Assembly (NCBI GenBank): GCA_902826025.1
Contig: CADEDH010000058.1
Coordinates: forward strand, 1-40,475
From: an uncultured Actinomycetes bacterium
Lineage (GTDB): Bacteria > Actinomycetota > Acidimicrobiia > Acidimicrobiales > SZUA-35
Reading direction: 5' to 3'
DNA length: 40,475 nt
How positions within the stretch are numbered: position 1 is the first letter of the stretch; each line of letters starts with the position of its first letter. Shown one piece after another: positions 6,833 to 15,383 of the stretch. Below the pieces are notes generated by a model that ran no database searches, had not been told where the DNA came from, and was given only the letters and a program-made list of their open reading frames with translations. The position numbers and the translations under genes were made by a program.

Positions 6833-9370
6833 CTACAGGGGGTTGCCGTCGGGGTCGCGGTAGCCGTCGGCCAGGTGACCTTCGGCGGCGAGGGCGGCCA
6901 TGGCGGCGTCGTCCTTGCCCAGCACGGTTCGGTACACGTAGTCGTTGTCCCGCCCCATCATGTTGATTGGCCCCCACGCCATCGGGGGCCCGTCCCACCG
7001 CCACTGGTGGCCGGGGAACAGCACCTCGGGCACGTCGTCGCTCGAGTTGGGACGGAACCACTGCCGGTCGGCCAGATGGGGGTCGGCGTAGAGGCCAGGT
7101 TCGTCGAGCACGGGGGCGGCGGCCACTCCGGCCCGGTGGCACGCCGCCAGCACCTCGTTCACTGGGCGGGCCGAGGTCCACCCCTGGATCGCCCGATCCA
7201 GGCCGTCGTGCCGCTCCCGCCTCCCGTTCTCGGTGGCCAACGCCGGGTCGTCGACCGCCCACCCCGGCCGGCCCAGCGCTTCGACCAGCCGGGCCCACTG
7301 GCCGTCGTCGGCCACGCTGAGGGCCACCCAGGCGTCGTCGCCGTCGCACCGGTACACGCCCTGGGGTGCCCGGTGGGGGTGGCGGTTGCCATGGGTCTCG
7401 TGGGGCTGGCCCGTCATCGACGCGTCGATCAGGTACTCCCCGATGTACTGCAGCAGGTTCTCGGCCTGGGCCACTTCCACCAGCTCGCCCACCCCGGTGG
7501 CGGCCCGTCGGCGCAGTGCGGCCAAGGTGGCGAACGCCCCCACCACGCCGGTGGCGGGGTCCATGTAGTAGGTGGGGTCGAGCGACGTGGGGTCGAGGTC
7601 GGGATACCCCCGCAGCGACGAGTAACCGCACAGGGCCTCCATGTGTGCCCCGAATCCGACGTAGCCGGCGTACGGCCCGTCGAGCCCGAGGAGGGGCAGC
7701 CGCAGCATCACCAGCTCCGGGTTGCGCTCGTGGAGCACGTCCCACCCGAGGCCGAGCGACGGCAGCACCCGGATGGAGTTGTTCTCCACCACGATGTCGG
7801 CCCGGTCCACCAGCTCGAGGAACGTGTCCCGGCCCAGGTCGGTGCGGAGGTCCACCGTCATGCCCAGCTTGGTGCGGGCGTGGGAGACGAAGGCCGCTGG
7901 CTGGTTCCATGGCCGCTCGCCGGCCCGACCTCCGGGGAAGCGGCCCCACAGCTGGCCCAAGTCGGACTCGTGGCCGGGGCGGGGTCGGGGGACGGCGCCT
8001 CGGGTGGCCGTGGGGAACAGGTTGGGGTTGTCGAGCCGGATCACCTCTGCCCCCAGGTCGGCCAGCAGGGTGGTGGTGAGGGGGCCGGCCCACACCACGG
8101 TGAGGTCGATCACTCGGATTCCGGCCAGCGGCAGGCGGCGGGGATCCGCCCCGTCGGCCGTGGCTCCGGCCGCAGCACGGCCCGCCAGCTCCTCGCGGAC
8201 TTCGGCCGTGTGCTGGCCCAGCAGGGGAGCGGGACGACGGGCCCGCCAACCGTTTGCCATGCGGATCTGGGGGCCGGGCGCCTCGAACACCCCTGCGGCC
8301 GGGTGGTCCCACCGCTGCCAGAAGTCCCGCTGGCGGAAGTGGCGGTCGGCCAGCACGTCGGTGGTGGAGTTGACCGGGGTGATGGCCAGCCGCTCCTGCT
8401 GGGCGTCTTCCATCGTCTCCTGTTTGGTCCGCTGCATGGTCCAGCCGAAGATGGCGGCGTTGAGTTGCTCGGGGAAGTCGTCGTCGTCGAACCAGTCGGG
8501 CTTCGACACGGTGCGGATCAGATCCTCGTCGCCCAGCAGGTCGGCCACCCGGGGAATCCAGTTGGGGGTGAACACGATCTGGCAGTAGCCGTCGCCGGTG
8601 GGGTAGATGCCGGCCGGGATGGCGCCCATCCGACCGCCGCCGGCCCGGTAGCCGGTGCGGCCGTCGAACTGCCAGCCGACGAACATGGCGGCCCGCCGGT
8701 CGATCGAGGCGGCCTGGGTCTCCACGTTCGACACGTCGACGTGGGCGCCCCGGCCCGACGCTTCGGCCATCGTCACCGCGGCCAGGGCGGCCAGCGCCCC
8801 CACCGCCCCGCAGTGGTACTCCACGATGCGGCCGGCCAGCTTCATCGGCTCGCGCTCGGGGTCGCCGGTGGCCAGCATGGGCCCGCCCAGGGCGTAGGCC
8901 GTGAGGTCGTTGCCGGCCAGCTCGGCGTAGGGGCCGGTCTGGCCGTAGGGGGTGACGCTGGCCACCACCAGCCGGGGGTTGGCCGCCCGCAGCGCCTGCG
9001 GTCCGAGGCCGAGGGCGTCGAGGGCACCGGGAGTGGACGACTCGATCACGAGGTCGGCCCGGGCGGCCAGGGCCCGGACCAGCTCGCCTCCGTCCGGGGT
9101 GGCCAGGTCGGCCACCACCGACCGCTTGTTCGTGTTGAGGTGGAGGAACAGGGGGCTGCGTTCGGGGTCGGGCCGGGGGCCGGGACGGGCCCCCTCCCGG
9201 CGGGCCGGGTCGCCGCCCGGGGGCTCCACCTTCACCACATCGGCCCCGAAATCGGCCAGGAGCTTGGCGGCGTAGGGGCCGGACACGCCGGTGGCCAGCT
9301 CCACCACCCGCAGCCCGGCCAGGGGTTGGGGCGGCTGGGGCGCAGCGTCGTCAGGGGTTGCTCCGGTCAT
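6833..9370 (-). CDS. Tandem class III CoA-transferase (two CaiB/BaiF domains)
   Basis: An 845-residue fusion of two CaiB/BaiF (formyl-CoA transferase type) domains, each normally about 400 residues. The first starts at LAGLRVVELATGVSGPYAAKLL; the second starts near residue 412 with PLAGIRVIDLTVVWAGPLTTTLL. In this family a catalytic Asp carries the CoA thioester intermediate. It is present in the second half (YMDPATG, D604) but in the first half the matching position appears to be Glu (IVEYHCG, E184). The start is ATG 9370; GTG 9388 is an alternative. It probably moves CoA between carboxylic acids in a catabolic pathway. A TetR gene lies 57 bases upstream on the same strand. Confidence 0.88.
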   Translation of the reverse strand: MTGATPDDAAPQPPQPLAGLRVVELATGVSGPYAAKLLADFGADVVKVEPPGGDPARREGARPGPRPDPERSPLFLHLNTNKRSVVADLATPDGGELVRALAARADLVIESSTPGALDALGLGPQALRAANPRLVVASVTPYGQTGPYAELAGNDLTAYALGGPMLATGDPEREPMKLAGRIVEYHCGAVGALAALAAVTMAEASGRGAHVDVSNVETQAASIDRRAAMFVGWQFDGRTGYRAGGGRMGAIPAGIYPTGDGYCQIVFTPNWIPRVADLLGDEDLIRTVSKPDWFDDDDFPEQLNAAIFGWTMQRTKQETMEDAQQERLAITPVNSTTDVLADRHFRQRDFWQRWDHPAAGVFEAPGPQIRMANGWRARRPAPLLGQHTAEVREELAGRAAAGATADGADPRRLPLAGIRVIDLTVVWAGPLTTTLLADLGAEVIRLDNPNLFPTATRGAVPRPRPGHESDLGQLWGRFPGGRAGERPWNQPAAFVSHARTKLGMTVDLRTDLGRDTFLELVDRADIVVENNSIRVLPSLGLGWDVLHERNPELVMLRLPLLGLDGPYAGYVGFGAHMEALCGYSSLRGYPDLDPTSLDPTYYMDPATGVVGAFATLAALRRRAATGVGELVEVAQAENLLQYIGEYLIDASMTGQPHETHGNRHPHRAPQGVYRCDGDDAWVALSVADDGQWARLVEALGRPGWAVDDPALATENGRRERHDGLDRAIQGWTSARPVNEVLAACHRAGVAAAPVLDEPGLYADPHLADRQWFRPNSSDDVPEVLFPGHQWRWDGPPMAWGPINMMGRDNDYVYRTVLGKDDAAMAALAAEGHLADGYRDPDGNPL

Positions 9371-9427
9371 CCCGACACTGGACCACACCGACCTGGCCGG
9401 CGCCAGAATCCCTGGTGGGCGCCTCGC

Positions 9428-10066
9428 TCAGGCGAAGGGGGCGACCCCGAACAGCAGGGCCAGGTAGCGGCGGAGGTGGCCCAGGCTCTCGACCGCCACC
9501 AGCGGGTCGTCGGCCGCCTTGGCCACCACGAACGCCCCCTGGACCACCACGATCATGTGGCGGGCCAGCGACGGGGCGTCCACTCCGGCCGGGTTACCGG
9601 CATCGGCCAGGGCTTCGGCCAGATCGGCCTCCAGGGTGCTGGCGTGGTCGAGCATGGCGGCCCCGCAGGCGTCGCGCACCGCCGGGCTCGACCTGTACGC
9701 CTCCTGCACCATGGTGCCGACCAGGCAGGTGACGGCCTCCAGCGGCCGGCCTCCGATCAGCTCGGACCGCAGATCGACGTAGGCCAGCACCCGCTCGGCC
9801 GCCGTGGCTTCCCGGTGGTACGCGGCGGCGGCGAACACGGCGCCGGTGGTGGTGTTCCAGTGCTGGGCCGCCGCCACCGCCAGCGCCTCCTTCGACTCGA
9901 AGTGGTGGAAGAAGGCGCCCTTGGTCACGCCGGCGGCGGCGCACAGGTCGTCGACCGTGGTGGCGCTCAGGCCCTGGGCCCGGATGAGGTCAACGGCGGC
10001 TTCGAGCAGCCGCCCCCGGGCCTCGCCCCGCGCTACCCGGGTGCCGCCGGCCGGTGTCGCCGCCAT
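9428..10066 (-). CDS. TetR-family transcriptional regulator
   Basis: A 212-residue repressor-type protein. The helix-turn-helix lies at about residues 35-56 (ATTVDDLCAAAGVTKGAFFH, then HFESKEAL), the standard TetR signature. The remainder is a helical ligand-binding and dimer domain. It starts 7 bases after the stop of the VOC gene, so the two form an operon. An imperfect palindrome at 10573-10594, between this operon and the divergent dioxygenase gene, is the likely operator and suggests that the regulator controls both. The ligand is unknown. Confidence 0.9.
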   Translation of the reverse strand: MAATPAGGTRVARGEARGRLLEAAVDLIRAQGLSATTVDDLCAAAGVTKGAFFHHFESKEALAVAAAQHWNTTTGAVFAAAAYHREATAAERVLAYVDLRSELIGGRPLEAVTCLVGTMVQEAYRSSPAVRDACGAAMLDHASTLEADLAEALADAGNPAGVDAPSLARHMIVVVQGAFVVAKAADDPLVAVESLGHLRRYLALLFGVAPFA

Positions 10067-10073
10067 GGCCCGA

Positions 10074-10541
10074 TCAGGCCCCGGCGCCGTCGGCCGCCGC
10101 CTCGAGGGCGGCCACGTCGAGCTTGACCATCTCCATCATGGCGTCCATCGTCCGCCGCACCCGGGCCGGGTCGGGGTCACTGATCAGCTCGAAGAAGCGC
10201 TGGGGCACGATCTGCCAGGAGAAGCCCCAAGGGTCCTTGAGCCACCCGCACTGCACCTCGGTGCCGCCGTTCTCGGCCAGCATCGACCAGTAGTGGTCGA
10301 CCTCCGCCTGGTCGGCGCACACGACGCTGAACGACACGGCATCGTTGGGTGACTGGTGAGGGCCGCCGTTGAGCGCCGTGAAGTGCTGACCGTCGAGCGT
10401 GAAGTCGACGGTGATGACCGAGCCGTCCCCCATCCGGTTCACGTTGGTGATGGCGGAGTTGGGGAACACCTTGGTGTAGAGCTCGGCTGCTTCCAGGCCG
10501 TCCTTGTTTTCGAACCACAGGTTGGGGGTGATGGTGGGCAT
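10074..10541 (-). CDS. PhnB-like VOC protein (3-demethylubiquinone methyltransferase-like fold)
   Basis: A 155-residue protein of the PhnB/YjdN group of the vicinal-oxygen-chelate superfamily. Typical family segments are ITPNLWFENKDGLEAAELYTKVFPNSAI at the N-terminus (in two parts: strand, then helix), DFTLDGQHFTALNGGP, and GWLKDPWGFSWQIVPQRFFEL near residue 100-120. Proteins of this group are often misnamed as ubiquinone methyltransferases; no methyltransferase motif is present. A C-terminal Ala-rich tail follows. It is the first gene of the VOC-TetR operon, with a GAAGGAGG-like site before ATG 10541, and sits next to the operator. Its substrate is unknown. Confidence 0.88.
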   Translation of the reverse strand: MPTITPNLWFENKDGLEAAELYTKVFPNSAITNVNRMGDGSVITVDFTLDGQHFTALNGGPHQSPNDAVSFSVVCADQAEVDHYWSMLAENGGTEVQCGWLKDPWGFSWQIVPQRFFELISDPDPARVRRTMDAMMEMVKLDVAALEAAADGAGA

Positions 10542-10572
10542 CGTTGCCTCCTTCGATCGGCGTATCGCCGTA

Positions 10573-10594
10573 ACATACCAACTGGTCGGTTTGT
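10573..10594. promoter_or_regulatory. Probable TetR operator between divergent genes
   Basis: A 22-bp imperfect palindrome with half-sites ACATACCAACT and ACAAACCGACC (the latter on the minus strand), matching at 8 of 11 positions. It lies 31 bases before the VOC-TetR operon start and 43 bases before the dioxygenase start. The core ACCNAC/GGTCGGT resembles operators of many TetR regulators. Autoregulation by the adjacent TetR is inferred. Confidence 0.65.
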
Positions 10595-10637
10595 TTGTCG
10601 AGGGGCGTCGCCACCGGACCCGGGGCTACGGTGGGGT

Positions 10638-11519
10638 ATGGACGCCGTCCTGCCCTTCACCGTCGACCTTCCGCCGGGCACCACCTTCGGTGCCGTCGTC
10701 ACCGGGATCGATCTGCGGGAGCCCACCCCCGGCCAGCTCATGGCCTTGCTCGACCTGTGGCACGAGCGGGCGGTGCTGGTGTTCCCCGGCCAGCACCTCA
10801 CCGACGCCGAGCAGATCGCCTTCTCCGCCCACTTCGGCCGTTTCGAGCGGGGCCTGCGCCAGGCGTCGGACTCCAAGCTGGCTGTGCTGTCCAACGTCGG
10901 GCGCGACGGTGAGGTGGTGGCGCCCACCGAACTCCAGGCCCGGTTCCTGGTGGGCAACACCTACTGGCATGCCGACAGCTCCTATAAGCGGGTGGGGGCC
11001 AAGGCCTCGCTGTTGTCGGCCCGGGTGGTGCCGACCACCGGGGGCGAGACCGAGTGGGCCGACATGCGGGCCGGCTACGACGCCCTCGCCCCCGACATGA
11101 AGGAACGGCTGGAAGGGGCCGTGGCCGTGCACAGCTACGCCTTCAGCCACTCCTGGCACGGGGGTCAGGAGATGCTCGGCGCCAGCGACCTGGCCCACCT
11201 GGGCCCGGTGGAGCATCCGGTGGTGTACACCCACCCAGCCACCGGGCGGCGCAACCTCTACGTCGGCCGCCACGCCAGCCACCTGGTGGGAGAGGACGTG
11301 GAGGTCAGCCGGATACTGCTGGCCCTGCTGGCCGAGGAGGCGTGCCAGCCGCCCCGGGTGTGGGCCCACCGCTGGGAGCGGGGCGACCTGGCCATGTGGG
11401 ACAACCGGTGCGTGCTGCACCGGGGCCACCGCTGGCCCGACGACCAGGCCCGCACCATGGTCCGCACCACGCTGGCCGGCGACGATCCCACCAACGAGTG
11501 GGTCCTCCCGGAGAGTTGA
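10638..11519 (+). CDS. TauD/TfdA-family Fe(II)/2-oxoglutarate dioxygenase
   Basis: A 293-residue oxygenase. The iron ligands of the family are visible: H111 and D113 in WHADSSY and the distal H261 in CVLHRGHRW; R276 (ARTMVRTTLAG) would bind 2-oxoglutarate. Relatives (TauD, TfdA, alkylsulfatases) oxidise a C-H bond next to a heteroatom to release sulfite, phenol or sulfate-type products. The substrate here cannot be told. ATG 10638 is chosen because homology begins directly after it; an open frame upstream overlaps the operator region and is not coding. It is divergent from the VOC-TetR operon and is followed 10 bases later by a luciferase-like oxidoreductase, likely in one transcript. Confidence 0.88.
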   Translation: MDAVLPFTVDLPPGTTFGAVVTGIDLREPTPGQLMALLDLWHERAVLVFPGQHLTDAEQIAFSAHFGRFERGLRQASDSKLAVLSNVGRDGEVVAPTELQARFLVGNTYWHADSSYKRVGAKASLLSARVVPTTGGETEWADMRAGYDALAPDMKERLEGAVAVHSYAFSHSWHGGQEMLGASDLAHLGPVEHPVVYTHPATGRRNLYVGRHASHLVGEDVEVSRILLALLAEEACQPPRVWAHRWERGDLAMWDNRCVLHRGHRWPDDQARTMVRTTLAGDDPTNEWVLPES

Positions 11520-11529
11520 CGTCCGAGCT

Positions 11530-12498
11530 ATGGCGACCGAACGGTTGGGGATCGTGCTGTCGACGGCCACGGCGGCACCGCCGAAGGAGTTCGTTGAGCT
11601 GGGCCGGATGGCCGAGGGCAACGGGTTCGAGGCCCTGCTCGTGAACGAGGGTCGGGGCGACGCTCTGGCCTGCGCCGAGGCGATCGCCCTGGGCACCTCC
11701 ACCATCAAGGTCGGCACGAACATCGCCAACATCTATTTCCGCCACCCGTTCCTGGCCGCCATGAGCGCCTGGACGATCTCCGAGCTGTCCGACGGCCGCC
11801 TGATCCTGGGCCTCGGTATCAGCCACCGGCGGATGGTGGAGTCGCTCGGCATCGAGATGCACGAGCCCCGGGAGTACCTGCGGTCCTACGTGCAGGCGGT
11901 GAAGCAGGGGCTGGCCGGCGAATCGGCCGAGGGGCTGTTCCGGCCCCGCCGTGCCGGGCACGCCGTTCCCGTGCTGGCCGCCGCCCTGACGGCCGAGACG
12001 GCCCGGGTGGGCGGCGAGGTGGGCGACGGAATCATGCCCTTCCTGCCGTCACGGTCGTACCTCACCGAGCTGGTGGCTGAGGCTCGCGATGCCGCCACCG
12101 AGGTGGGTCGGGACCCCGACGAGCTCGACTGCATCATCAGCATCCCCACCTTCGTGTCCGACGATGTCGACCAGGCCCGCTCGGCCGCCCGCTACAACAT
12201 CGCCGCTTTCGCCCGCCTGCCCAACTATCGCCGCCAGTGGCGCCGTAGCGGTTTCGCCGAGGAGGTCGATGCCATGCAGGAGTCGTGGCGGGGGAAGGAC
12301 CGGCGGGCGGTGGCGGCGCTGGTGAGCGATCGGATGGTGGAGCAGGTCTGCGTGTTCGGCCCGCCCGGCCAGTGTCGGGAGCAGCTCGACGCGTTCCGGG
12401 AAGCGGGGGCTGGCATGCCGGTGCTGGCTGTCAGCCCGGTGAACGCCGACCGTCTCGACGCCACCCGGGCGGCCCTCACCGTCCTCGCCCCCCGCTGA
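11530..12498 (+). CDS. LLM-class flavin-dependent oxidoreductase
   Basis: A 322-residue protein of the bacterial luciferase-like fold that uses FMN or, often in actinobacteria, F420. Family features: RLGIVLSTATAAP at the first strand, FEALLVNEGRGDALACAEAIALGTSTIKVGTNI (split over two strands), and the helix-strand motif LSDGRLILGLGISHRRMVE near residues 85-105. The C-terminal part has VFGPPGQCREQLDAFREAGAGM, the usual last barrel helix. The gene starts 10 bases after the dioxygenase stop, with no strong ribosome binding site, and so may be coupled to it. The pair looks like an oxidative degradation step under TetR control; substrate unknown. Confidence 0.85.
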   Translation: MATERLGIVLSTATAAPPKEFVELGRMAEGNGFEALLVNEGRGDALACAEAIALGTSTIKVGTNIANIYFRHPFLAAMSAWTISELSDGRLILGLGISHRRMVESLGIEMHEPREYLRSYVQAVKQGLAGESAEGLFRPRRAGHAVPVLAAALTAETARVGGEVGDGIMPFLPSRSYLTELVAEARDAATEVGRDPDELDCIISIPTFVSDDVDQARSAARYNIAAFARLPNYRRQWRRSGFAEEVDAMQESWRGKDRRAVAALVSDRMVEQVCVFGPPGQCREQLDAFREAGAGMPVLAVSPVNADRLDATRAALTVLAPR

Positions 12499-12528
12499 TC
12501 GACGGAACGATCGGCCGGGCCGGGTGGC

Positions 12529-13755
12529 TCAGGTGTTGCTCTGGCGGAGCACGCCGGCTTCGGTGAGCTCGGCCACCCGCTCGGCCGACATTCCCAGCCG
12601 GTCGCCCAGGATCTCGGCGTTGTGCTGGCCCAGGGTGGGGGCGGTGAGGTCGGGCAGCTTGGGCTGGTCGCCGAACTTGAAGGGATAGCCGGGGATCGGC
12701 ACCTTGCCTGCCAGGGGGTCGTCCACCCAGCGCACCATGTCCCGGGCCTCGTAGTGGGGGTGACCAATGGCGTCGAGGGGCGACAGCACCGGCGAGCACG
12801 GCACCCGGAACGACTCCAGGTGGGCGATGAGGTCGGCATCGGTGGCGAAGGTGGCCATCCACTGTTCGGTCAGCTCGATCAGCTCGTGGCGGCGGGCCGC
12901 CCGCTCCGGCATCGTCTTGTAGCGGGGGTCGTCGATCAGATCGGGGCGGCCCAGGGCGTTGCAGAAGTTGGGCCACTGGAGGTCGAGGCACAGCACCACC
13001 ACCCAGCCCTGGGGGCCCTTGAACGTGCCCACGGGGAAGACCAGCTCGTGGTGGGCCCCCATCCGCTTGGGCTCGTAGTCGCCGAAGTGGGCGCATTGGA
13101 GGTGGCCCTCGTGCATGTGGAACATGCAGTCGACCATGGCGATGTCGATGTGCTGGCCCCGGCCGGTGCGCTCCCGGTGGTAGAGGGCGTAGCCCAGCGA
13201 GGCGAAGGCGTGCACCGCGGTGCCGGTGTCGGCGATCGACGAGCCCACGAAGTAGGGCGGGCCATCAGGGTCGCCGGTCATGTGCATGAGGCCGGAGAAG
13301 GCCTGGACGATGAAGTCGTAGCCCGTCTTGTTGGCGTACGGGCTGGTCCGACCGAAGGCCGAGACCGAGGCCATGATCAGGTTGGGGTTGAGCTGGCGCA
13401 GGCTCTCGTAGTCGAGGCCCCGTTTGGCCAGGATCTCGGGGGTACCGGTGTTCTCGGCCACCACGTCCACCTGGGGCACGAGATCCTTGATGATCTGCAG
13501 ACCTTCGGGGGTGTTCCAGTCGACGCAGAGGCTCTTCTTGCCCCGGTTGTGCTGCACGAACCAGGCCGATCGACCGTTGTCGAGCACGACGGGCAGGAAG
13601 CGGGCGCCGTCGCCGGTGTCGGGCAGTTCGATCTTGATGATGTCGGCCCCCAGCTCGGCCATCATGCGGGTGATCCCGGCCCCGGCCAGGTACTGGGTCA
13701 GGTCGAGAACGGTGACACCTTCGAGGATCAGATCCCGGTCGGTCGTCGCGGTCAT
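12529..13755 (-). CDS. Class III CoA-transferase (CaiB/BaiF family)
   Basis: A 408-residue single-domain enzyme of the formyl-CoA transferase type, which makes interlocked dimers. Motifs: LEGVTVLDLTQYLAGAGITRM at the N-terminus, ADIIKIELPDTGD, and the catalytic Asp D176 in GSSIADTGTAVHA, here intact. The C-terminal part has PVLSPLDAIGHPHYEARDMV, typical for the family. It is convergent with the luciferase-like gene (30-base gap). It likely activates a carboxylic acid by CoA exchange; the acid is not known. Unlike the tandem enzyme at 6833-9370, it keeps the normal one-domain layout. Confidence 0.92.
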   Translation of the reverse strand: MTATTDRDLILEGVTVLDLTQYLAGAGITRMMAELGADIIKIELPDTGDGARFLPVVLDNGRSAWFVQHNRGKKSLCVDWNTPEGLQIIKDLVPQVDVVAENTGTPEILAKRGLDYESLRQLNPNLIMASVSAFGRTSPYANKTGYDFIVQAFSGLMHMTGDPDGPPYFVGSSIADTGTAVHAFASLGYALYHRERTGRGQHIDIAMVDCMFHMHEGHLQCAHFGDYEPKRMGAHHELVFPVGTFKGPQGWVVVLCLDLQWPNFCNALGRPDLIDDPRYKTMPERAARRHELIELTEQWMATFATDADLIAHLESFRVPCSPVLSPLDAIGHPHYEARDMVRWVDDPLAGKVPIPGYPFKFGDQPKLPDLTAPTLGQHNAEILGDRLGMSAERVAELTEAGVLRQSNT

Positions 13756-13839
13756 GGCGGTCCCCCTTGCCCGGGGATCCGAACCCCGGCGTGCGTGCCT
13801 GCCGTCGCCGTTGACGTGTCCGTCGAGCTTAGGTGCCGC

Positions 13840-13890
13840 CGAACCTTGTAGAGAAATGCCGCCTCTGCCGGCATTTCTCTACAAGGTTCG
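13840..13890. repeat. Hairpin element H1 (22-bp perfect stem, 7-nt loop), terminator-like
   Basis: Arms 13840-13861 and 13869-13890 are perfectly complementary; the loop is cctctgc. It begins with CGAACCTTGT and its core is TGCCGCCTCTGCCGGCA. It lies 55 bases downstream of the stop of the minus-strand gene 13946-14839, where a terminator would be, but has no T-tract. It shares flank and core with H2 at 20900-20938. Confidence 0.85.
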
Positions 13891-13945
13891 AACCGTGTCG
13901 GGGTATGTGACGCCCGAGCCGGGCCGGCCCTACCGTCGGCCGGCC

Positions 13946-14839
13946 CTACCGCCTCAGGAACGAGGCGACGGCAGCCAGGTAGGCCTCGGGCTCCTCCAGG
14001 TGGGCGGTGTGCGAGCTGTGCTCGAACACGGCCCGCTCCGCCCCCGGGATCCCCGCCACCAGCGGCTCGGCGCACGGTGGGCCCATCTCGTCGTGGTGGC
14101 CGCAGGTGACGAGGGTGGGTACGTCGATCCGACCCAGGTCGGCCGAGCGGTCCCAGGTACGGAGGTTGCCGGTGATCACCAGCTCGTTGGGGCCCTGCAT
14201 GACCTCGTAACTCTGGTTGTTCTCCAGGTTGTCGATCGTGCGCAGCATGGGCTCGGGCCAGTCGGACAGGCGGCACACATGCCGGGCGTAGAACTGATCG
14301 GCCGCCCGCTGGTAGGTGTCGCTCGTGACGTCGCCGGTGGCGTCGCCCTCGTCGAGCGCGGCCCGGGCGTCGGCCGGTAACAGCGTGCGCAGGCGCCGGG
14401 TTTCGGCCTCGAAGGCGGCCAGGCTGGCCGACGTCGACGCCAGCACCGCCCGCTCCACCCCAGCGGCGGCCGCTCCGGCCGGACGGGTGGTGAGGTACTC
14501 GATGGCCAACCACCCGCCCCAGGAGTGGCCGAGCAGGTGGACCCGGTCGAGCCCGAGGGCCGAGCGCACCAGATCGATCTCCCGCACGAAACGGTCGATC
14601 ACCCAGCGGCCGGGGCGGTCGACGGGTCGGTCGGAGCGGCCCGAGCCCAACTGGTCGTAGAACACCAGCGGCCGGTGGGCGGCCAGGGCCTCCAGCGGCT
14701 CCAGGTAGTCGTGCCCGCACCCGGGCCCACCGTGGAGCACGAGGAGCGGCACCTCGTCGGCCCCCGGATCGGTGGGTCCGCCGCCCACGATCCGGTACCA
14801 CACCGAGTTCCCGTCCTCGACCTCGATCCGCCCCTCCAC
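13946..14839 (-). CDS. Proline iminopeptidase-like alpha/beta hydrolase
   Basis: A 297-residue protein of the proline-specific aminopeptidase group (S33). Motifs in order: LLVLHGGPGCGHDYLEPL (oxyanion HGGPG), VFYDQLGSGRSDRP, the nucleophile elbow GHSWGG, the acid in TCGHHDEM and the His in HSSHTAHLEEPE. These match the tricorn-interacting factor/proline iminopeptidase type, which removes N-terminal proline from peptides, although related enzymes hydrolyse other amides and esters. There is no signal peptide, so it is cytoplasmic. The N-terminal IEVEDGNSVWYRIVG is the usual first beta strand pair. It is divergent from the nitroreductase-type gene. Confidence 0.85.
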   Translation of the reverse strand: MEGRIEVEDGNSVWYRIVGGGPTDPGADEVPLLVLHGGPGCGHDYLEPLEALAAHRPLVFYDQLGSGRSDRPVDRPGRWVIDRFVREIDLVRSALGLDRVHLLGHSWGGWLAIEYLTTRPAGAAAAGVERAVLASTSASLAAFEAETRRLRTLLPADARAALDEGDATGDVTSDTYQRAADQFYARHVCRLSDWPEPMLRTIDNLENNQSYEVMQGPNELVITGNLRTWDRSADLGRIDVPTLVTCGHHDEMGPPCAEPLVAGIPGAERAVFEHSSHTAHLEEPEAYLAAVASFLRR

Positions 14840-14944
14840 GATTCCCTCCCGGTAGCTACGTCGAGCCTACGACGCCGCCGGACCACGACGGGTCAGGATG
14901 TAGGCCCTGGCCGCTCGGCGATCGGCATGCTTTCATGGTGGGGC

Positions 14945-15367
14945 ATGGCCACTCTGTTGGCGAAGGTGGTCAACACGCTGGTGGGTGGCGTCCTCCGGTC
15001 GCCCCTGCATCGGCTCATGTCGGGTTCGACCCTGTTGATTCGCTACCGCGGCCGACGCAGCGGGCGGGAGGTCACCAGCCCGGCCCAGTACGTGGAGCAC
15101 GGCGACGAGCTGATCATCCTGGTCGGCCGACCCGACGGCAAGGTCTGGTGGCGCAACTTCCGCCGTGGCCACCCGATCGAGCTGCTGGTCCGAGGATCGT
15201 GGCGGCCGATGACAGCGCTGGCCGTCGTCGGTGCCGATCAACCCGGGATGGTCGAGCCGCTGCTCGCTGCCTATCTGGGCCGCTTCCCCCGGGCGGCCAA
15301 GATGCTCGACGTCGACGCGGACACCCGGCTCCGGCACACCGTCGTCGTGAGGTGCACCCCGCGCTGA
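14945..15367 (+). CDS. Deazaflavin-dependent nitroreductase-family (DDN-like) protein
   Basis: A 140-residue split-barrel protein of the F420-binding DDN/Rv3547 family. The motif STLLIRYRGRRSGREVTSPAQYVEHGDELIILVG (in two strands) followed by VWWRNFRRGHPIELLVRG is characteristic: Arg/Lys-Ser-Gly in the first loop and WWRNL-like residues bind the deazaflavin. F420 is inferred from family membership. The start is ATG 14945 after GGTGGGG; ATG 14927, also in frame, would add six residues. Gene and TetR gene at 15384 are convergent. Members reduce quinones or F420-dependent substrates; the natural substrate here is unknown. Confidence 0.85.
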   Translation: MATLLAKVVNTLVGGVLRSPLHRLMSGSTLLIRYRGRRSGREVTSPAQYVEHGDELIILVGRPDGKVWWRNFRRGHPIELLVRGSWRPMTALAVVGADQPGMVEPLLAAYLGRFPRAAKMLDVDADTRLRHTVVVRCTPR

Positions 15368-15383
15368 GATCACTACTGCGGGT

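Noticed and set aside
6732..8312. Long N-terminal extension of the CapA-like frame
   Set aside because: It crosses the tandem CoA-transferase gene in another frame on the same strand and is a Pro/Arg/Gly-rich shadow; the signal peptide starts at 6731.
6875..10126. A 1083-residue open frame on the plus strand opposite the tandem CoA-transferase and TetR genes
   Set aside because: Its composition (His/Gly/Val/Arg-rich, no domain) is that of an antisense shadow in GC-rich DNA; the minus strand carries clear families there.
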